A stretch of DNA of 64,000 nucleotides from Flavobacteriaceae bacterium (GTDB lineage: Bacteria; Bacteroidota; Bacteroidia; Flavobacteriales; Flavobacteriaceae): the NCBI GenBank assembly GCA_029243385.1, contig JAQWSC010000004.1:148910-212909 (forward strand), given 5' to 3'. Both the position numbers and the translations under genes were made by a program. Below, piece after piece: positions 8,147 to 18,465 of this stretch (the first letter of the stretch is position 1; every line of letters starts with the position of its first letter). Below the pieces are notes generated by a model. The model did no database searches. It was not told the DNA's origin and was given only the letters and a program-made list of their open reading frames with translations.

Positions 8147-10629
8147 TATTTTTTCTTGGAGCTGGTTTTTCTTTTCTTTGGTTTGGGCTTCTTTTTTTCA
8201 ATAAGAGCCTGAACTTTTTCAAGGGTTAGTTTGGTTGCATCGATATCCTTTGAAAGTTCAATTTTAAGTTTTCCCTTTATGATATTTGAACGACCCCATC
8301 GCGCTTTTTCCACTCGAATTCCCTCGCTTTCCCAATTGTGAATTACTTTTTCGGCTTCTTTTCGTTTTTTATCTTCGATCAAAGTTTCAATATCCTCTTG
8401 AGACAAATGATCAAAATCATACTTTTTATTGACATTAATAAACATCCCATCCCATTTTATAAATGGTCCAAACCTTCCTTTGCCCTTGGTTACTGGTTTG
8501 TCTTCGTAATGTGCAATGGGTGCATCGGCTTTTTGTTTTTCTTTTATCAGTTCAATCGCTTCTTCCAAAGTAGTTGATAATGGATTTTTACCCTTTGGAA
8601 GAGAAACAAAAGCATCTCCATGTTTCACATAAGGACCGTATCTACCGTTGTTAACCATTACTGGTTTTTCTTCGAATTCTCCCAAATTAGCTGGAAGCTT
8701 AAACAAGTCCATTGCTTCTTCAAATGTGATGGTCGATAGTTGTTGTTCGGGAGTAAGGCTGGCAAAGAGTGGTTTTTCCTCATCGTCAACAGTTCCAATT
8801 TGAGCCATCGCTCCAAATCTTCCTAGTCGGACACTTAGCTGACGACCGCTGTTGGGATCGGTACCTAAAACACGTTCACCGATTTCTCGCTCAGCGTTTT
8901 GGGCAACATCTTCAACGATAGGGTGAAATGTAGTGTAAAAGTTTTTCATCATGCTTTTCCACTCGTCTGAACCATCAGCAATGTTATCAAAATCGCGCTC
9001 TACTTTTGCAGTAAAATTGTAATCCAAAATAGAATCAAAATTAGTTACCAAGAAGTCAGTCACTAACATTCCGACATCAGTAGGAACCAGTTTTCCTTTG
9101 TCCGATCCAACTTTTTCTGAAAGTGTTTTGGTTTCAATAACATCTGACTTTAAAGTCAATTGTTGGTATTCCCTCTCAACGCCTTCAATAACCCCTTTTT
9201 CAACGTATTTTCTATTGATAATCGTAGAAATAGTCGGTGCGTATGTTGAAGGTCTTCCGATACCCAATTCTTCCAATTTCTTAACCAATGATGCTTCAGA
9301 ATATCGGTATGGGGGTCGCGAAAATCGTTGAGTAGCAGCCATGTGTTTGTATGTGACCGTTTCCCCATTTTGCAAGGGAGGTAAAATACCACTTTGTTCT
9401 TCTTCAGAGTCGTCTTGACCTTCTAGGTACACTTTTAAAAACCCGTCAAATTTAATGATTTCACCGCGTGCTGTAAAGACTTCTGAATGTGTGTTAGAGC
9501 CTACTTTTACCACCGTTCGTTCCAGTTGAGCATCGCTCATTTGTGAAGAAATGGCTCTTTTCCAAATCAATTCATACAGGCGATTTTGATCGTAATCGTT
9601 GGAGGCTGTCGAAACCTCAAAATTGGTGGGACGAATGGCTTCGTGAGCCTCTTGAGCTCCTTTGTTTTTTGATTTATAAACACGCGATTGTGCATACTGA
9701 TTGCCATATTTTTTTTGAATAACCTTTTGCGCAGAGGCTTGTGCTTCCTTTGATAAGTTAACACTGTCCGTTCGCATATAGGTTATATGTCCTGCCTCAT
9801 ACAATCGTTGCGCATTTTGCATCGTTCTACTCACTGAAAATCCAAGTTTTCTTGAAGCTTCCTGTTGCAGTGTTGAGGTTGTAAACGGAGCGGCTGGTGA
9901 TTTTTTTGCAGGTTTCTTTTCAAGCGATGAAATTTGAAAAATTGTGTCTTTATTTTTATCCAAAAAAGAATAGGCAAGTGCCTCTGTGTCAAAAGTATTG
10001 CCAAGGGTAGTTGAAAATTGCTTTCCCTCAGAACTGGAAAAAATAGCCGTTATTTTAAAGCTGGCTTTCGGAACAAACGAACGAATTTCTCGTTCACGCT
10101 CAACCAACAACCGAACCGAAACAGACTGTACTCGACCTGCTGACAGACCTCCCTTCACTTTTCTCCAAAGTATAGGAGAAATTTCATATCCTACCAATCG
10201 ATCCAAAACCCTTCGAGCTTGCTGAGCATTTACCAAATTGTAATCAATACCTCTTGGATTTTCTATGGCTTTCAAAATAGCTGACTTGGTAATTTCGTGG
10301 AAAACAATACGCTTGGTCTTGGCTTTATCCAATTTGAGCGTTTCCGCTAAGTGCCATGCAATGGCTTCTCCTTCTCGGTCCTCATCACTGGCTAACCAAA
10401 CGGTTTCTGCTTTTTTAGAAAGGGATGTCAACTCTTTTACTACTGCCTTTTTATCGGATGAAACAATGTACTTTGGGGTAAAATCTCCCTCGACATTGAC
10501 TCCCAATTCCTTGGCAGGAAGATCCGCAATATGTCCATAACTCGAAACGACTTTAAAGTCAGCTCCTAAATAATTTTCGATTGTTTTTGCCTTTGCAGGG
10601 GACTCGACAATTACTAAATTTTTGGACAT
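8146..10629 (-). CDS. topA: DNA topoisomerase I
   Basis: An 827-residue type IA topoisomerase, which relaxes negative supercoils. The Toprim domain opens with LVIVESPAKAKTIENYL, includes the acidic cluster ASDEDREGEAIAWH, and is followed by the active-site tyrosine in HITYMRTDS. The C-terminus replaces the zinc fingers of the E. coli enzyme with repeated GRFG/GRYGPY units and ends in a lysine-rich tail. The ATG at 10629 is preferred over an in-frame TTG at 10653, because that TTG lies inside the -7 box and the family begins at MSKNLVIVE. Confidence 0.96.
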   Translation of the reverse strand: MSKNLVIVESPAKAKTIENYLGADFKVVSSYGHIADLPAKELGVNVEGDFTPKYIVSSDKKAVVKELTSLSKKAETVWLASDEDREGEAIAWHLAETLKLDKAKTKRIVFHEITKSAILKAIENPRGIDYNLVNAQQARRVLDRLVGYEISPILWRKVKGGLSAGRVQSVSVRLLVEREREIRSFVPKASFKITAIFSSSEGKQFSTTLGNTFDTEALAYSFLDKNKDTIFQISSLEKKPAKKSPAAPFTTSTLQQEASRKLGFSVSRTMQNAQRLYEAGHITYMRTDSVNLSKEAQASAQKVIQKKYGNQYAQSRVYKSKNKGAQEAHEAIRPTNFEVSTASNDYDQNRLYELIWKRAISSQMSDAQLERTVVKVGSNTHSEVFTARGEIIKFDGFLKVYLEGQDDSEEEQSGILPPLQNGETVTYKHMAATQRFSRPPYRYSEASLVKKLEELGIGRPSTYAPTISTIINRKYVEKGVIEGVEREYQQLTLKSDVIETKTLSEKVGSDKGKLVPTDVGMLVTDFLVTNFDSILDYNFTAKVERDFDNIADGSDEWKSMMKNFYTTFHPIVEDVAQNAEREIGERVLGTDPNSGRQLSVRLGRFGAMAQIGTVDDEEKPLFASLTPEQQLSTITFEEAMDLFKLPANLGEFEEKPVMVNNGRYGPYVKHGDAFVSLPKGKNPLSTTLEEAIELIKEKQKADAPIAHYEDKPVTKGKGRFGPFIKWDGMFINVNKKYDFDHLSQEDIETLIEDKKRKEAEKVIHNWESEGIRVEKARWGRSNIIKGKLKIELSKDIDATKLTLEKVQALIEKKKPKPKKRKTSSKKK

Positions 10630-10650
10630 AGGTGTTGGAATTTTAGGGGA

Positions 10651-10682
10651 CAAAAGTAGTAGATTTTTTTTTGTACTTCCAA
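10651..10682 (-). promoter_or_regulatory. topA promoter: TTG, 21-nt spacer, TACTTTTG
   Basis: On the minus strand TTG (10682-10680) is followed after 21 nt by TACTTTTG (10658-10651), matching the Bacteroidota -33/-7 pattern. The start codon at 10629 lies 21 nt further on. Nine A residues fill part of the spacer. Confidence 0.6.
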
Positions 10683-10750
10683 ATTTACTCCAAATAAAGG
10701 TATTAAAACCTAGTTGATCACCTCTCTAAAATACGATTGATAAAAGTTAA

Positions 10751-12004
10751 TTATAAGACCAGTTTACTAATCAAGGAGATTTTGTTTTCGTCTTCATACT
10801 CGAATTGAAAAACACCTTCTTTGGCGATCAAAATCAAATGGCTGTCTAAAGGAATCACATCATAGGCCTCCATTTGCGTATGGGTTGAAAGTAATTGCAA
10901 ACTTTTAGCATTGGATTTGTTATAGATTTTGAGTCCTGCGGTTCCGTCACATATAAAAAGAAGGTCTCCCTTTACTCCTAATCCATATGGGTTTTCCAAT
11001 GTATAATTGGCTATAGGCATTGGGTTTTCTATATCGCTGACATCTAAAATATCCAAGCGACTATTGAGAGAAGGACCATCTCCCCATGGATTGTTGCATA
11101 AATTACCTCCTCTAAGAGTTACATAAGCTGTGTTTTCATCTACCACAACTGGGTCACACATAGTTGCATGAGTAAACTCTGAAATATATTCTGGGTTTTG
11201 AGGAACAGAAACATCGTAAATATAAACCCCATCCCTACTCCCAACAAACAAATGGTTTGCTCTTAAAAACAATGTTTCGGCCGCCCAGGTAACGTATTTG
11301 TCTGAGACTTTAAGGGGGTTTAAGGGCTCCGATATATTAAATACTTTTAGATTGCTTGCATCCAATGCGTAGAGGTAATGGCTCACAATTTTAAATCGTG
11401 CCAAAGAACCTCCTTGACCGGTTGATTCACTGCCTGCACTGTCTGCAACTGCACCTACGAAAATCAAATCGTCTTCGTAGTCTTTCTTTTTTCGAATTTC
11501 TTTGGAACGCATCCACCCCACTACAATGCTGTTACTATCTATGGAATCCCATTGTATTTCTTGGGGCAAATCGCCTGGCTCAGGGTATTCAACAGTGTAC
11601 GGAAATACTTCTTGTTCGCGCTGAAGAAGATCGACATTTGTTAGATCGGACAGATCAAAAACTAACAAATCTTTATAGCTATCGGCATACAAATAATTTC
11701 CTCGCATTTCCATGTCGTGATTTCCAGGAATGGCAAGGAAGGATAATTTTATGGGAGAAGCTGGCTGACTGTTGTCAAAAATATGGATTCCTCTTTTTTC
11801 GTCTCCAACTAATAACAGATTGTCCTTTACATAGATTTTGCCTGTAACCTGAATCTCTTGTGGTTCTTGAATAGCAACAGATGCCCGTACCTCATCCATT
11901 GTCATAACAATGGGCGAAAACAATTCATACACTTCAAAATCATCTTTATTGTCGGTTGAACATGCTATTAGAAAAAGAAACACAAGAGAGAGAAAACGAT
12001 TCAT
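10751..12004 (-). CDS. LVIVD-repeat beta-propeller lipoprotein
   Basis: A 417-residue lipoprotein with lipobox LIAC (Cys15). The body has repeats of the LVIVD type: segments such as LLLVGDEKRGIHIFDNS, LLVFDLSD, LKVFNISEPLNPLKV, VYIYDVSVPQNPEYI and LDILDVSDIENPMPI recur about every 45 residues and predict a beta-propeller. It should be tethered to a membrane and face the periplasm or cell surface. Ligand and role are unknown. It is divergent from miaB and upstream of topA on the same strand. Confidence 0.8.
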   Translation of the reverse strand: MNRFLSLVFLFLIACSTDNKDDFEVYELFSPIVMTMDEVRASVAIQEPQEIQVTGKIYVKDNLLLVGDEKRGIHIFDNSQPASPIKLSFLAIPGNHDMEMRGNYLYADSYKDLLVFDLSDLTNVDLLQREQEVFPYTVEYPEPGDLPQEIQWDSIDSNSIVVGWMRSKEIRKKKDYEDDLIFVGAVADSAGSESTGQGGSLARFKIVSHYLYALDASNLKVFNISEPLNPLKVSDKYVTWAAETLFLRANHLFVGSRDGVYIYDVSVPQNPEYISEFTHATMCDPVVVDENTAYVTLRGGNLCNNPWGDGPSLNSRLDILDVSDIENPMPIANYTLENPYGLGVKGDLLFICDGTAGLKIYNKSNAKSLQLLSTHTQMEAYDVIPLDSHLILIAKEGVFQFEYEDENKISLISKLVL

Positions 12005-12020
12005 ACTTTATAATTTTAAT

Positions 12021-12028
12021 CAAAAATA
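12021..12028 (-). promoter_or_regulatory. -7 promoter box TATTTTTG for the LVIVD lipoprotein
   Basis: On the minus strand TATTTTTG matches TAnnTTTG and sits 16 nt before the ATG at 12004, so the leader would be very short. No TTG is seen at the usual distance. Confidence 0.4.
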
Positions 12029-12050
12029 ACAATAATTGTACCATAAAAAC

Positions 12051-12063
12051 TGACAATATGTCA
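12051..12063. promoter_or_regulatory. Inverted repeat TGACA-ATA-TGTCA in the divergent region before miaB
   Basis: A perfect 5-bp inverted repeat with a 3-nt spacer, located 20 nt before the miaB -7 box and 23 nt beyond the opposite -7 box. Its position fits an operator that could act on either gene. The half-site TGTCAG also occurs upstream of groES (16396-16400). Confidence 0.4.
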
Positions 12064-12082
12064 TAGTATGATTGAAAATGAG

Positions 12083-12090
12083 TATCTTTG
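12083..12090 (+). promoter_or_regulatory. -7 promoter box TATCTTTG for the miaB operon
   Basis: TATCTTTG matches TAnnTTTG, 28 nt before the miaB ATG at 12119. A -33 TTG is not evident at the usual spacing. Confidence 0.5.
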
Positions 12091-12118
12091 TAAAAAAACA
12101 AACTTCAATTATTGCTGA

Positions 12119-13561
12119 ATGGAAAAAATGATTGACGAACAGCTACAAGGCACAACCCTTGCTTTGGATTCTAAAAAAGACCATAAGCGGAAACTGTATA
12201 TTGAAAGTTATGGATGCCAGATGAATTTTTCAGATAGTGAAATTGTCGCTTCAATTCTTGCTAAAGAAGGATTCAACACAACGCAACTTTTGGAAGAAGC
12301 CGATTTGGTGCTAGTCAATACTTGTTCTATCCGAGATAAAGCCGAACAAACCGTTCGAAAACGTTTGGAAAAATTCAATGCAGTCAAAAAAATAAACCCT
12401 ACTATGAAAGTGGGAGTGCTTGGCTGTATGGCGGAGCGATTGAAGAGTAAATTTTTAGAAGAAGAAAAGATTGTTGACATGGTTGTTGGTCCTGATGCCT
12501 ACAAAGATTTGCCCAATCTTCTTCAAGAAATTGACGAAGGACGAAATGCTGTGAATGTAATTCTTTCCAAAGAAGAAACGTACGGAGATATTGCTCCTGT
12601 TCGTCTTCAAAGCAATGGAGTAAGTGCTTTTGTGTCAATCACAAGAGGCTGTGACAATATGTGTACTTTTTGTGTAGTTCCCTTCACACGAGGTCGTGAA
12701 CGAAGTCGCGATCCAAAAAGTATTTTGGAAGAAGTCAATCAGTTGTGGGATCAAGGGTATAAGGAAATTACGCTATTGGGTCAAAACGTGGACAGTTATT
12801 TGTGGTATGGCGGAGGGCTTAAAAAAGACTTTGTTCAAGCGAGCGAACTCCAACAAAAAACAGCTGTGAATTTTTCCCAGTTACTAGACTTGGTTGCGCA
12901 AGCACAACCCGGTATGCGTATTCGATTTTCTACATCCAACCCACAAGACATGACCCACGATGTTTTGTATACCATGCAGAATCATGACAATATTTGTAAC
13001 TATATTCACCTGCCTGTTCAGTCTGGAAGTGATTGTGTTTTAAAGAAAATGAACCGTCTTCACACACGTCAAGAATATATAGAATTGATCGATGCGATTC
13101 GTCAAATTATACCGGATTGCGGTATCTCTCAAGATATGATTGCAGGTTTTCCTGAAGAAACTGAGGAAGACCACAAAGACACACTCAGCCTCATGGAATA
13201 TGTAAAATATGATTTTGGATTCATGTTTGCCTATTCAGAACGCCCCGGAACTCTTGCTGCTCGGAAATTCGAGGATAATATTCCTGAATCCTTGAAAAAG
13301 AAACGTCTTCAAGAAATTGTAAATCTTCAACAAAAACACTCGCTGTATCGCACTCAAAAGATGGTAGGCAAAGAAGTTGAGGTATTGATAGAAAAGACAT
13401 CCAAAAAATCAGAAGCTCACTGGAGTGGAAGAAATCAACAAAACACAGTCGTTGTATTTCCAAAAGAAAATTACAACGTAGGAGATTTTGTTAACGTAAA
13501 AATAAATGAATGCACCTCAGCTACTCTGATTGGAGAAGCTGTTGGTTTGGTTAAAAAATAA
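12119..13561 (+). CDS. miaB: tRNA-2-methylthio-N6-dimethylallyladenosine synthase MiaB
   Basis: A 480-residue radical-SAM methylthiotransferase that adds the 2-methylthio group to i6A37 of tRNAs. The N-terminal domain holds the three cysteines of the auxiliary cluster (YGCQMN, NTCSIR and GCMAE), the radical-SAM domain has CDNMCTFC, and the C-terminus (about 405-478) is a TRAM domain. An in-frame ATG four codons in (MEKMIDEQ) is an alternative start. It is first in a likely operon with the sigma-54 activator (5-nt gap), lptE and secG. Confidence 0.95.
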   Translation: MEKMIDEQLQGTTLALDSKKDHKRKLYIESYGCQMNFSDSEIVASILAKEGFNTTQLLEEADLVLVNTCSIRDKAEQTVRKRLEKFNAVKKINPTMKVGVLGCMAERLKSKFLEEEKIVDMVVGPDAYKDLPNLLQEIDEGRNAVNVILSKEETYGDIAPVRLQSNGVSAFVSITRGCDNMCTFCVVPFTRGRERSRDPKSILEEVNQLWDQGYKEITLLGQNVDSYLWYGGGLKKDFVQASELQQKTAVNFSQLLDLVAQAQPGMRIRFSTSNPQDMTHDVLYTMQNHDNICNYIHLPVQSGSDCVLKKMNRLHTRQEYIELIDAIRQIIPDCGISQDMIAGFPEETEEDHKDTLSLMEYVKYDFGFMFAYSERPGTLAARKFEDNIPESLKKKRLQEIVNLQQKHSLYRTQKMVGKEVEVLIEKTSKKSEAHWSGRNQQNTVVVFPKENYNVGDFVNVKINECTSATLIGEAVGLVKK

Positions 13562-13566
13562 GTAAA

Positions 13567-14838
13567 ATGGAGTCAGTGCAAACCATAAAACAACGTTTTG
13601 GAATCATCGGTAATGATTCTTTTTTAAATCGAGCCATTGAAAAAGCAATGCGAGTTGCTCCTACCGATATTTCTGTACTCGCCATTGGAGAAAGTGGAGT
13701 AGGAAAAGAAAGTATTCCCAAAATCATTCATCAACTCTCACATAGAAAACATGCCAAATACATCGCTGTAAACTGTGGAGCCATTCCAGAGGGGACTATT
13801 GACTCAGAATTATTTGGTCATGAAAAAGGCGCTTTTACTGGAGCCACTTCAACCCGTAGCGGATATTTTGAAGTAGCTGATGGAGGAACAATTTTTTTGG
13901 ATGAAGTGGGAGAACTTCCGCTTACTACACAAGTTCGGCTCCTTCGTGTACTAGAAAATGGAGAATTTATCAAAGTAGGATCCTCCAGTGTTCAAAAAAC
14001 AAACGTCAGAATCGTTGCCGCTACCAATCTAAATATGCAAGAGGCCATTCAAAAGGGAAAATTTCGAGAAGACTTATACTACCGATTAAGTACCGTTGAA
14101 ATTTTACTACCACCTCTTCGTGAACGCAAAGAAGATATTCACTTGTTGTTTCGAAAATTTGCCGCAGACTTTGCCCAAAAATATCGAATGCCTACCGTTC
14201 GATTGGATGAAAACGCACAAAGAATGCTTGAACAATACCGGTGGAGTGGAAATATTCGACAACTTCGAAATGTTGCGGAACAATTGTCCGTTCTTGAACA
14301 ACAACGATCGATTGATGCGACTACCTTACGAGGGTATCTTCCAAATTTTAACGGAAATCTTCCTGCTATTGTTGGCGAGCAAAAAAAAGACAGTGACTTT
14401 GCTTCGGAAAGAGAAATCCTTTACAAAGTGCTTTTTGACATGAAAAGCGATTTGAACGACCTTAAGAAATTGACATTGAAATTGATGGAAAATGGCGATG
14501 TTGAGGGAGTGAAAGAACAAAACGAAAGCTTGATTCAAAAAATTTACGGTGAAAAAGAAGAGGATGAAAATATAGCAACCGAAGAAAGTCAAGAACTGCT
14601 AGAAATAAATCCCCCAACTGACATCATTCCGACTCAAGAAAATAAGCTTGTAGACAAATATCATTTTGCCGAAGAAATTCAAGAAGAAGAAACCTTATCT
14701 TTACAAGACAAAGAATTGGAATTGATCATAAAGGCTTTGGAACGAAATCAAGGAAAAAGGAAAGCTGCAGCGTCTGAATTGGGCATTTCAGAGCGAACAC
14801 TGTATCGAAAAATAAAACAACATAATCTTGAACTGTAA
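13567..14838 (+). CDS. Sigma-54-dependent transcriptional activator without receiver domain
   Basis: A 423-residue AAA+ enhancer-binding protein. It begins almost directly with the ATPase: Walker A GESGVGKE (about 43-50), then EKGAFTGAT, the loop that contacts sigma-54, then GGTIFLDEVGEL (Walker B). A variable acidic linker (about 280-375) leads to a Fis-type helix-turn-helix at the end (GKRKAAASELGISERTLYRKI). No receiver, GAF or PAS domain precedes the ATPase, so activity must be controlled by amount or by a partner. Sigma-54-like promoters occur before groES and at 43190; a link is inferred. Confidence 0.9.
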   Translation: MESVQTIKQRFGIIGNDSFLNRAIEKAMRVAPTDISVLAIGESGVGKESIPKIIHQLSHRKHAKYIAVNCGAIPEGTIDSELFGHEKGAFTGATSTRSGYFEVADGGTIFLDEVGELPLTTQVRLLRVLENGEFIKVGSSSVQKTNVRIVAATNLNMQEAIQKGKFREDLYYRLSTVEILLPPLRERKEDIHLLFRKFAADFAQKYRMPTVRLDENAQRMLEQYRWSGNIRQLRNVAEQLSVLEQQRSIDATTLRGYLPNFNGNLPAIVGEQKKDSDFASEREILYKVLFDMKSDLNDLKKLTLKLMENGDVEGVKEQNESLIQKIYGEKEEDENIATEESQELLEINPPTDIIPTQENKLVDKYHFAEEIQEEETLSLQDKELELIIKALERNQGKRKAAASELGISERTLYRKIKQHNLEL

Positions 14839-14839
14839 T

Positions 14840-15358
14840 ATGAAAAAGTTTCGTCTCATTTTCGGCCTTCTGATAGGATTAACTGCTCAAGGTTGTGGTA
14901 TATATTCGTTTACTGGAGCCTCTATTCCCGAAGGGACTGATACTTTTCAAGTTAATTATTTTCAAAATACTGCGGGAAATAACATCGGCTCTGTTTTTGA
15001 ACCTGGCTTGGATAGAGACTTTACGCTTGCGCTTCAAAATCTTCTCATGAATCAAACAAACTTGCAATTAGTGAGCTCTAATGGCCATTTGATTTATGAA
15101 GGAGAAATTACAGAATATAGGGTAAGCCCGATGACCGCTACTGCCAATCAAACAGCGGCACAAAATCGACTAACGATATCGGTTAATGTTCGTTATTTTA
15201 ATACCAAAAATGATGATGATGATTTTGAAAAAAAATTCTCATTTTATTATGACTTCCCCGCAGCAACTCAAGTTAGCACCATTAAAAATGAAGCACATGA
15301 GGCTATTTTTGAAAGAATAACTCAAGATATTTTTAACGCATCTTTGGCAAAATGGTAA
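14840..15358 (+). CDS. lptE: LptE family LPS-assembly lipoprotein
   Basis: A 172-residue lipoprotein with lipobox AQGC (Cys19 from this start), followed by GIYSFTGASIPEG, typical of the Bacteroidota LptE family. LptE plugs the LptD barrel and helps insert lipopolysaccharide in the outer membrane. An upstream in-frame TTG at 14828 overlaps the previous gene; the ATG at 14840, one base after the preceding stop, gives a normal signal peptide and is preferred. Confidence 0.85.
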   Translation: MKKFRLIFGLLIGLTAQGCGIYSFTGASIPEGTDTFQVNYFQNTAGNNIGSVFEPGLDRDFTLALQNLLMNQTNLQLVSSNGHLIYEGEITEYRVSPMTATANQTAAQNRLTISVNVRYFNTKNDDDDFEKKFSFYYDFPAATQVSTIKNEAHEAIFERITQDIFNASLAKW

Positions 15359-16023
15359 CAATGAATCGATCGCAATTTACCAAGTTAACATTAAATCCTG
15401 AAAGTGTATCGAAAGAGCAAACCCAATCGCTTGAATCAATTATTACAGAATTTCCATTTTTTCAGGCAGCTAAAGTATTGCAGCTAAAAGGCCTCAAAAA
15501 TCAAAACAGTTTTCAATACAATCAAGCGTTAAAAAAGTGTGCAGCACATACTTCTGATAGAACAATTTTGTTTGATTTTATCACTCAAAATCGCCCTCAA
15601 AAACCCGAAGAAAGCACAGCTGATTTTCAAGAAGGAACTCCTTTGGATTTTAATACAAACGAAGAGCATTCATTTTTAGAATGGCTTAGCATAGCAACTC
15701 CAACGCCCATTCAGCGATCCAACGAAGAGCCCCAAAAAAAGATCATTTCCAATAGTGATTTAATTGATCAATTTATTGAGAATAACCCAAAAATAACTAT
15801 CAAACCCGCCAAAGGTAAAAACGTTGATCTTGCAAAAAACCAAAAAATCGATCCTCAAGAGTTGATGACGGAAACATTGGCAAGAGTATATTGGGAACAA
15901 AAAAAATATAAAAAAGCCATTCAAGCCTTCAAAATCTTGAGCTTGAAATATCCAGAAAAAAGTGGTTTCTTTGCAGACCAAATTAAAAAGCTTAAGAAAG
16001 CGCAAGCTTCAAAAAACAACTAA
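15352..16023 (+). CDS. Conserved hypothetical protein, probable TPR-like helical protein
   Basis: A 223-residue soluble protein with no signal peptide. The C-terminal part (about 165-215: TLARVYWEQKKYKKAIQAFK, then LKYPEKSGFFADQIKKLKK) looks like one tetratricopeptide unit; the N-terminal half is helical with no motif I recognise. The ATG at 15352 overlaps the lptE stop by 7 nt; a second ATG at 15361 is equally plausible. Its place between lptE and secG suggests envelope assembly or secretion, but no function is established. Confidence 0.75.
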   Translation: MVTMNRSQFTKLTLNPESVSKEQTQSLESIITEFPFFQAAKVLQLKGLKNQNSFQYNQALKKCAAHTSDRTILFDFITQNRPQKPEESTADFQEGTPLDFNTNEEHSFLEWLSIATPTPIQRSNEEPQKKIISNSDLIDQFIENNPKITIKPAKGKNVDLAKNQKIDPQELMTETLARVYWEQKKYKKAIQAFKILSLKYPEKSGFFADQIKKLKKAQASKNN

Positions 16024-16024
16024 C

Positions 16025-16363
16025 ATGAGTACATTTTCAATTTTTCTAGCACTAATTATTGTAGTTTCTTTTCTACTAATCTTAGTTATTATGGTTCAAA
16101 ACCCAAAAGGGGGCGGACTATCTTCTTCATTTGGCGGAAGCACTCAACAACTTGGGGGCGTTCAAAAAACCACTGATTTTTTAGATAAAAGTACTTGGGT
16201 ATTGGCTTCTTTGTTATTGGCATTGATTTTATTATCAAACATGACGATTTCCAACGGAAATTCTGCACCTGAATCGAGCTTGTTGGAAGGTGAAGTCATT
16301 GAAAATACCATTCCAGAAGAAGTGCCTGCTGAAATACCAGAGGTTCCTTCTACCGAAGAATAA
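16025..16363 (+). CDS. secG: Preprotein translocase subunit SecG
   Basis: A 112-residue SecG, the small auxiliary subunit of SecYEG. Two membrane helices (about 3-21 and 55-74) flank the conserved loop VQNPKGGGLSSSFGG. The acidic, proline-rich tail (EVPAEIPEVPSTEE) is an extension beyond the core. The ATG at 16025 lies one base after the preceding stop and gives the family N-terminus; a longer frame from 15962 is not credible. Confidence 0.93.
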   Translation: MSTFSIFLALIIVVSFLLILVIMVQNPKGGGLSSSFGGSTQQLGGVQKTTDFLDKSTWVLASLLLALILLSNMTISNGNSAPESSLLEGEVIENTIPEEVPAEIPEVPSTEE

Positions 16364-16392
16364 GCATTTACATACATTATCAAAAATGCCAA

Positions 16393-16421
16393 GATGTCAG
16401 TAAAATTTACTTTCTAACATC
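16393..16421. promoter_or_regulatory. Imperfect inverted repeat upstream of groES
   Basis: The arms GATGTCAGTAA and TTTCTAACATC pair at 9 of 11 positions around a 7-nt centre, about 20-50 nt upstream of the sigma-54-like box. It could bind the activator or a repressor. The left arm contains TGTCAG, the half-site also found before miaB. Confidence 0.35.
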
Positions 16422-16440
16422 AATCAGGCCCTAAATTTGA

Positions 16441-16457
16441 TTTGGCACGATTGATGA
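16441..16457 (+). promoter_or_regulatory. Sigma-54-like promoter of groES-groEL (TTTGGCACGATTGATGA)
   Basis: TTGGCACG matches the -24 element of sigma-54 promoters exactly. GG (16444-16445) is followed by 10 nt and then G (16456), the expected -24/-12 spacing, although the -12 element is ATGA rather than TTGC. Transcription would begin near 16468, about 24 nt before the groES ATG. The same 15-position pattern recurs at 43190. Confidence 0.5.
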
Positions 16458-16491
16458 CTAATCAATTTCGTTAATTTAAAATTTTATATTC

Positions 16492-16770
16492 ATGAGTACT
16501 GTTAATATCAAACCTCTTGCAGATCGTGTGGTACTATCCCCTGAAGCTGCAGAAACCAAGACTGCCTCTGGAATTATTATTCCAGATACTGCAAAAGAAA
16601 AACCACAAAAAGGAACTGTTGTTGCCGTAGGCCCAGGAACTAAGGAGAACCCTATTACACTCAAGGTAGGCGACTCAGTTCTTTACGGAAAATATGCTGG
16701 AAACGAGTTAAAACTTGACGGTAACGATTACCTAATCATGCGAGAAAGTGATGTTCTCGCAATTGTATAA
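16492..16770 (+). CDS. groES: Co-chaperonin GroES
   Basis: A 92-residue Cpn10 that caps the GroEL ring and is required for folding in the closed chamber. The sequence is full length: KPLADRVVL at the start, the mobile loop [12 protein letters not shown] (about 20-31), GTVVAVGPG, and the end [13 protein letters not shown]. groEL follows after 17 nt. The upstream region has a sigma-54-like promoter and an inverted repeat rather than an obvious CIRCE element. Confidence 0.98.
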   Translation: MSTVNIKPLADRVVLSPEAAETKTASGIIIPDTAKEKPQKGTVVAVGPGTKENPITLKVGDSVLYGKYAGNELKLDGNDYLIMRESDVLAIV

Positions 16771-16775
16771 TTTAA

Positions 16776-18422
<1,647 letters not shown>

Positions 18423-18434
18423 TCATTTAAATTC

Positions 18435-18463
18435 AAAAGCTGCCCTAAAAGGCAGCTTTTTTT
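18435..18463 (+). terminator. Intrinsic terminator after groEL
   Basis: AAAAGCTGCC (18435-18444) pairs perfectly with GGCAGCTTTT (18451-18460) around the loop CTAAAA, and the T-run continues to 18463. The GAF gene starts only 3 nt downstream. Confidence 0.92.
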
Positions 18464-18465
18464 AT

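Noticed and set aside
10629..10653. Longer topA from the TTG at 10653
   Set aside because: The TTG is part of the TACTTTTG promoter box, and the added eight residues are not family-like.
11394..11405. A third TTTGGCACGATT on the minus strand
   Set aside because: It lies inside the LVIVD lipoprotein gene and lacks G at the -12 position, so the spacing rule is broken.
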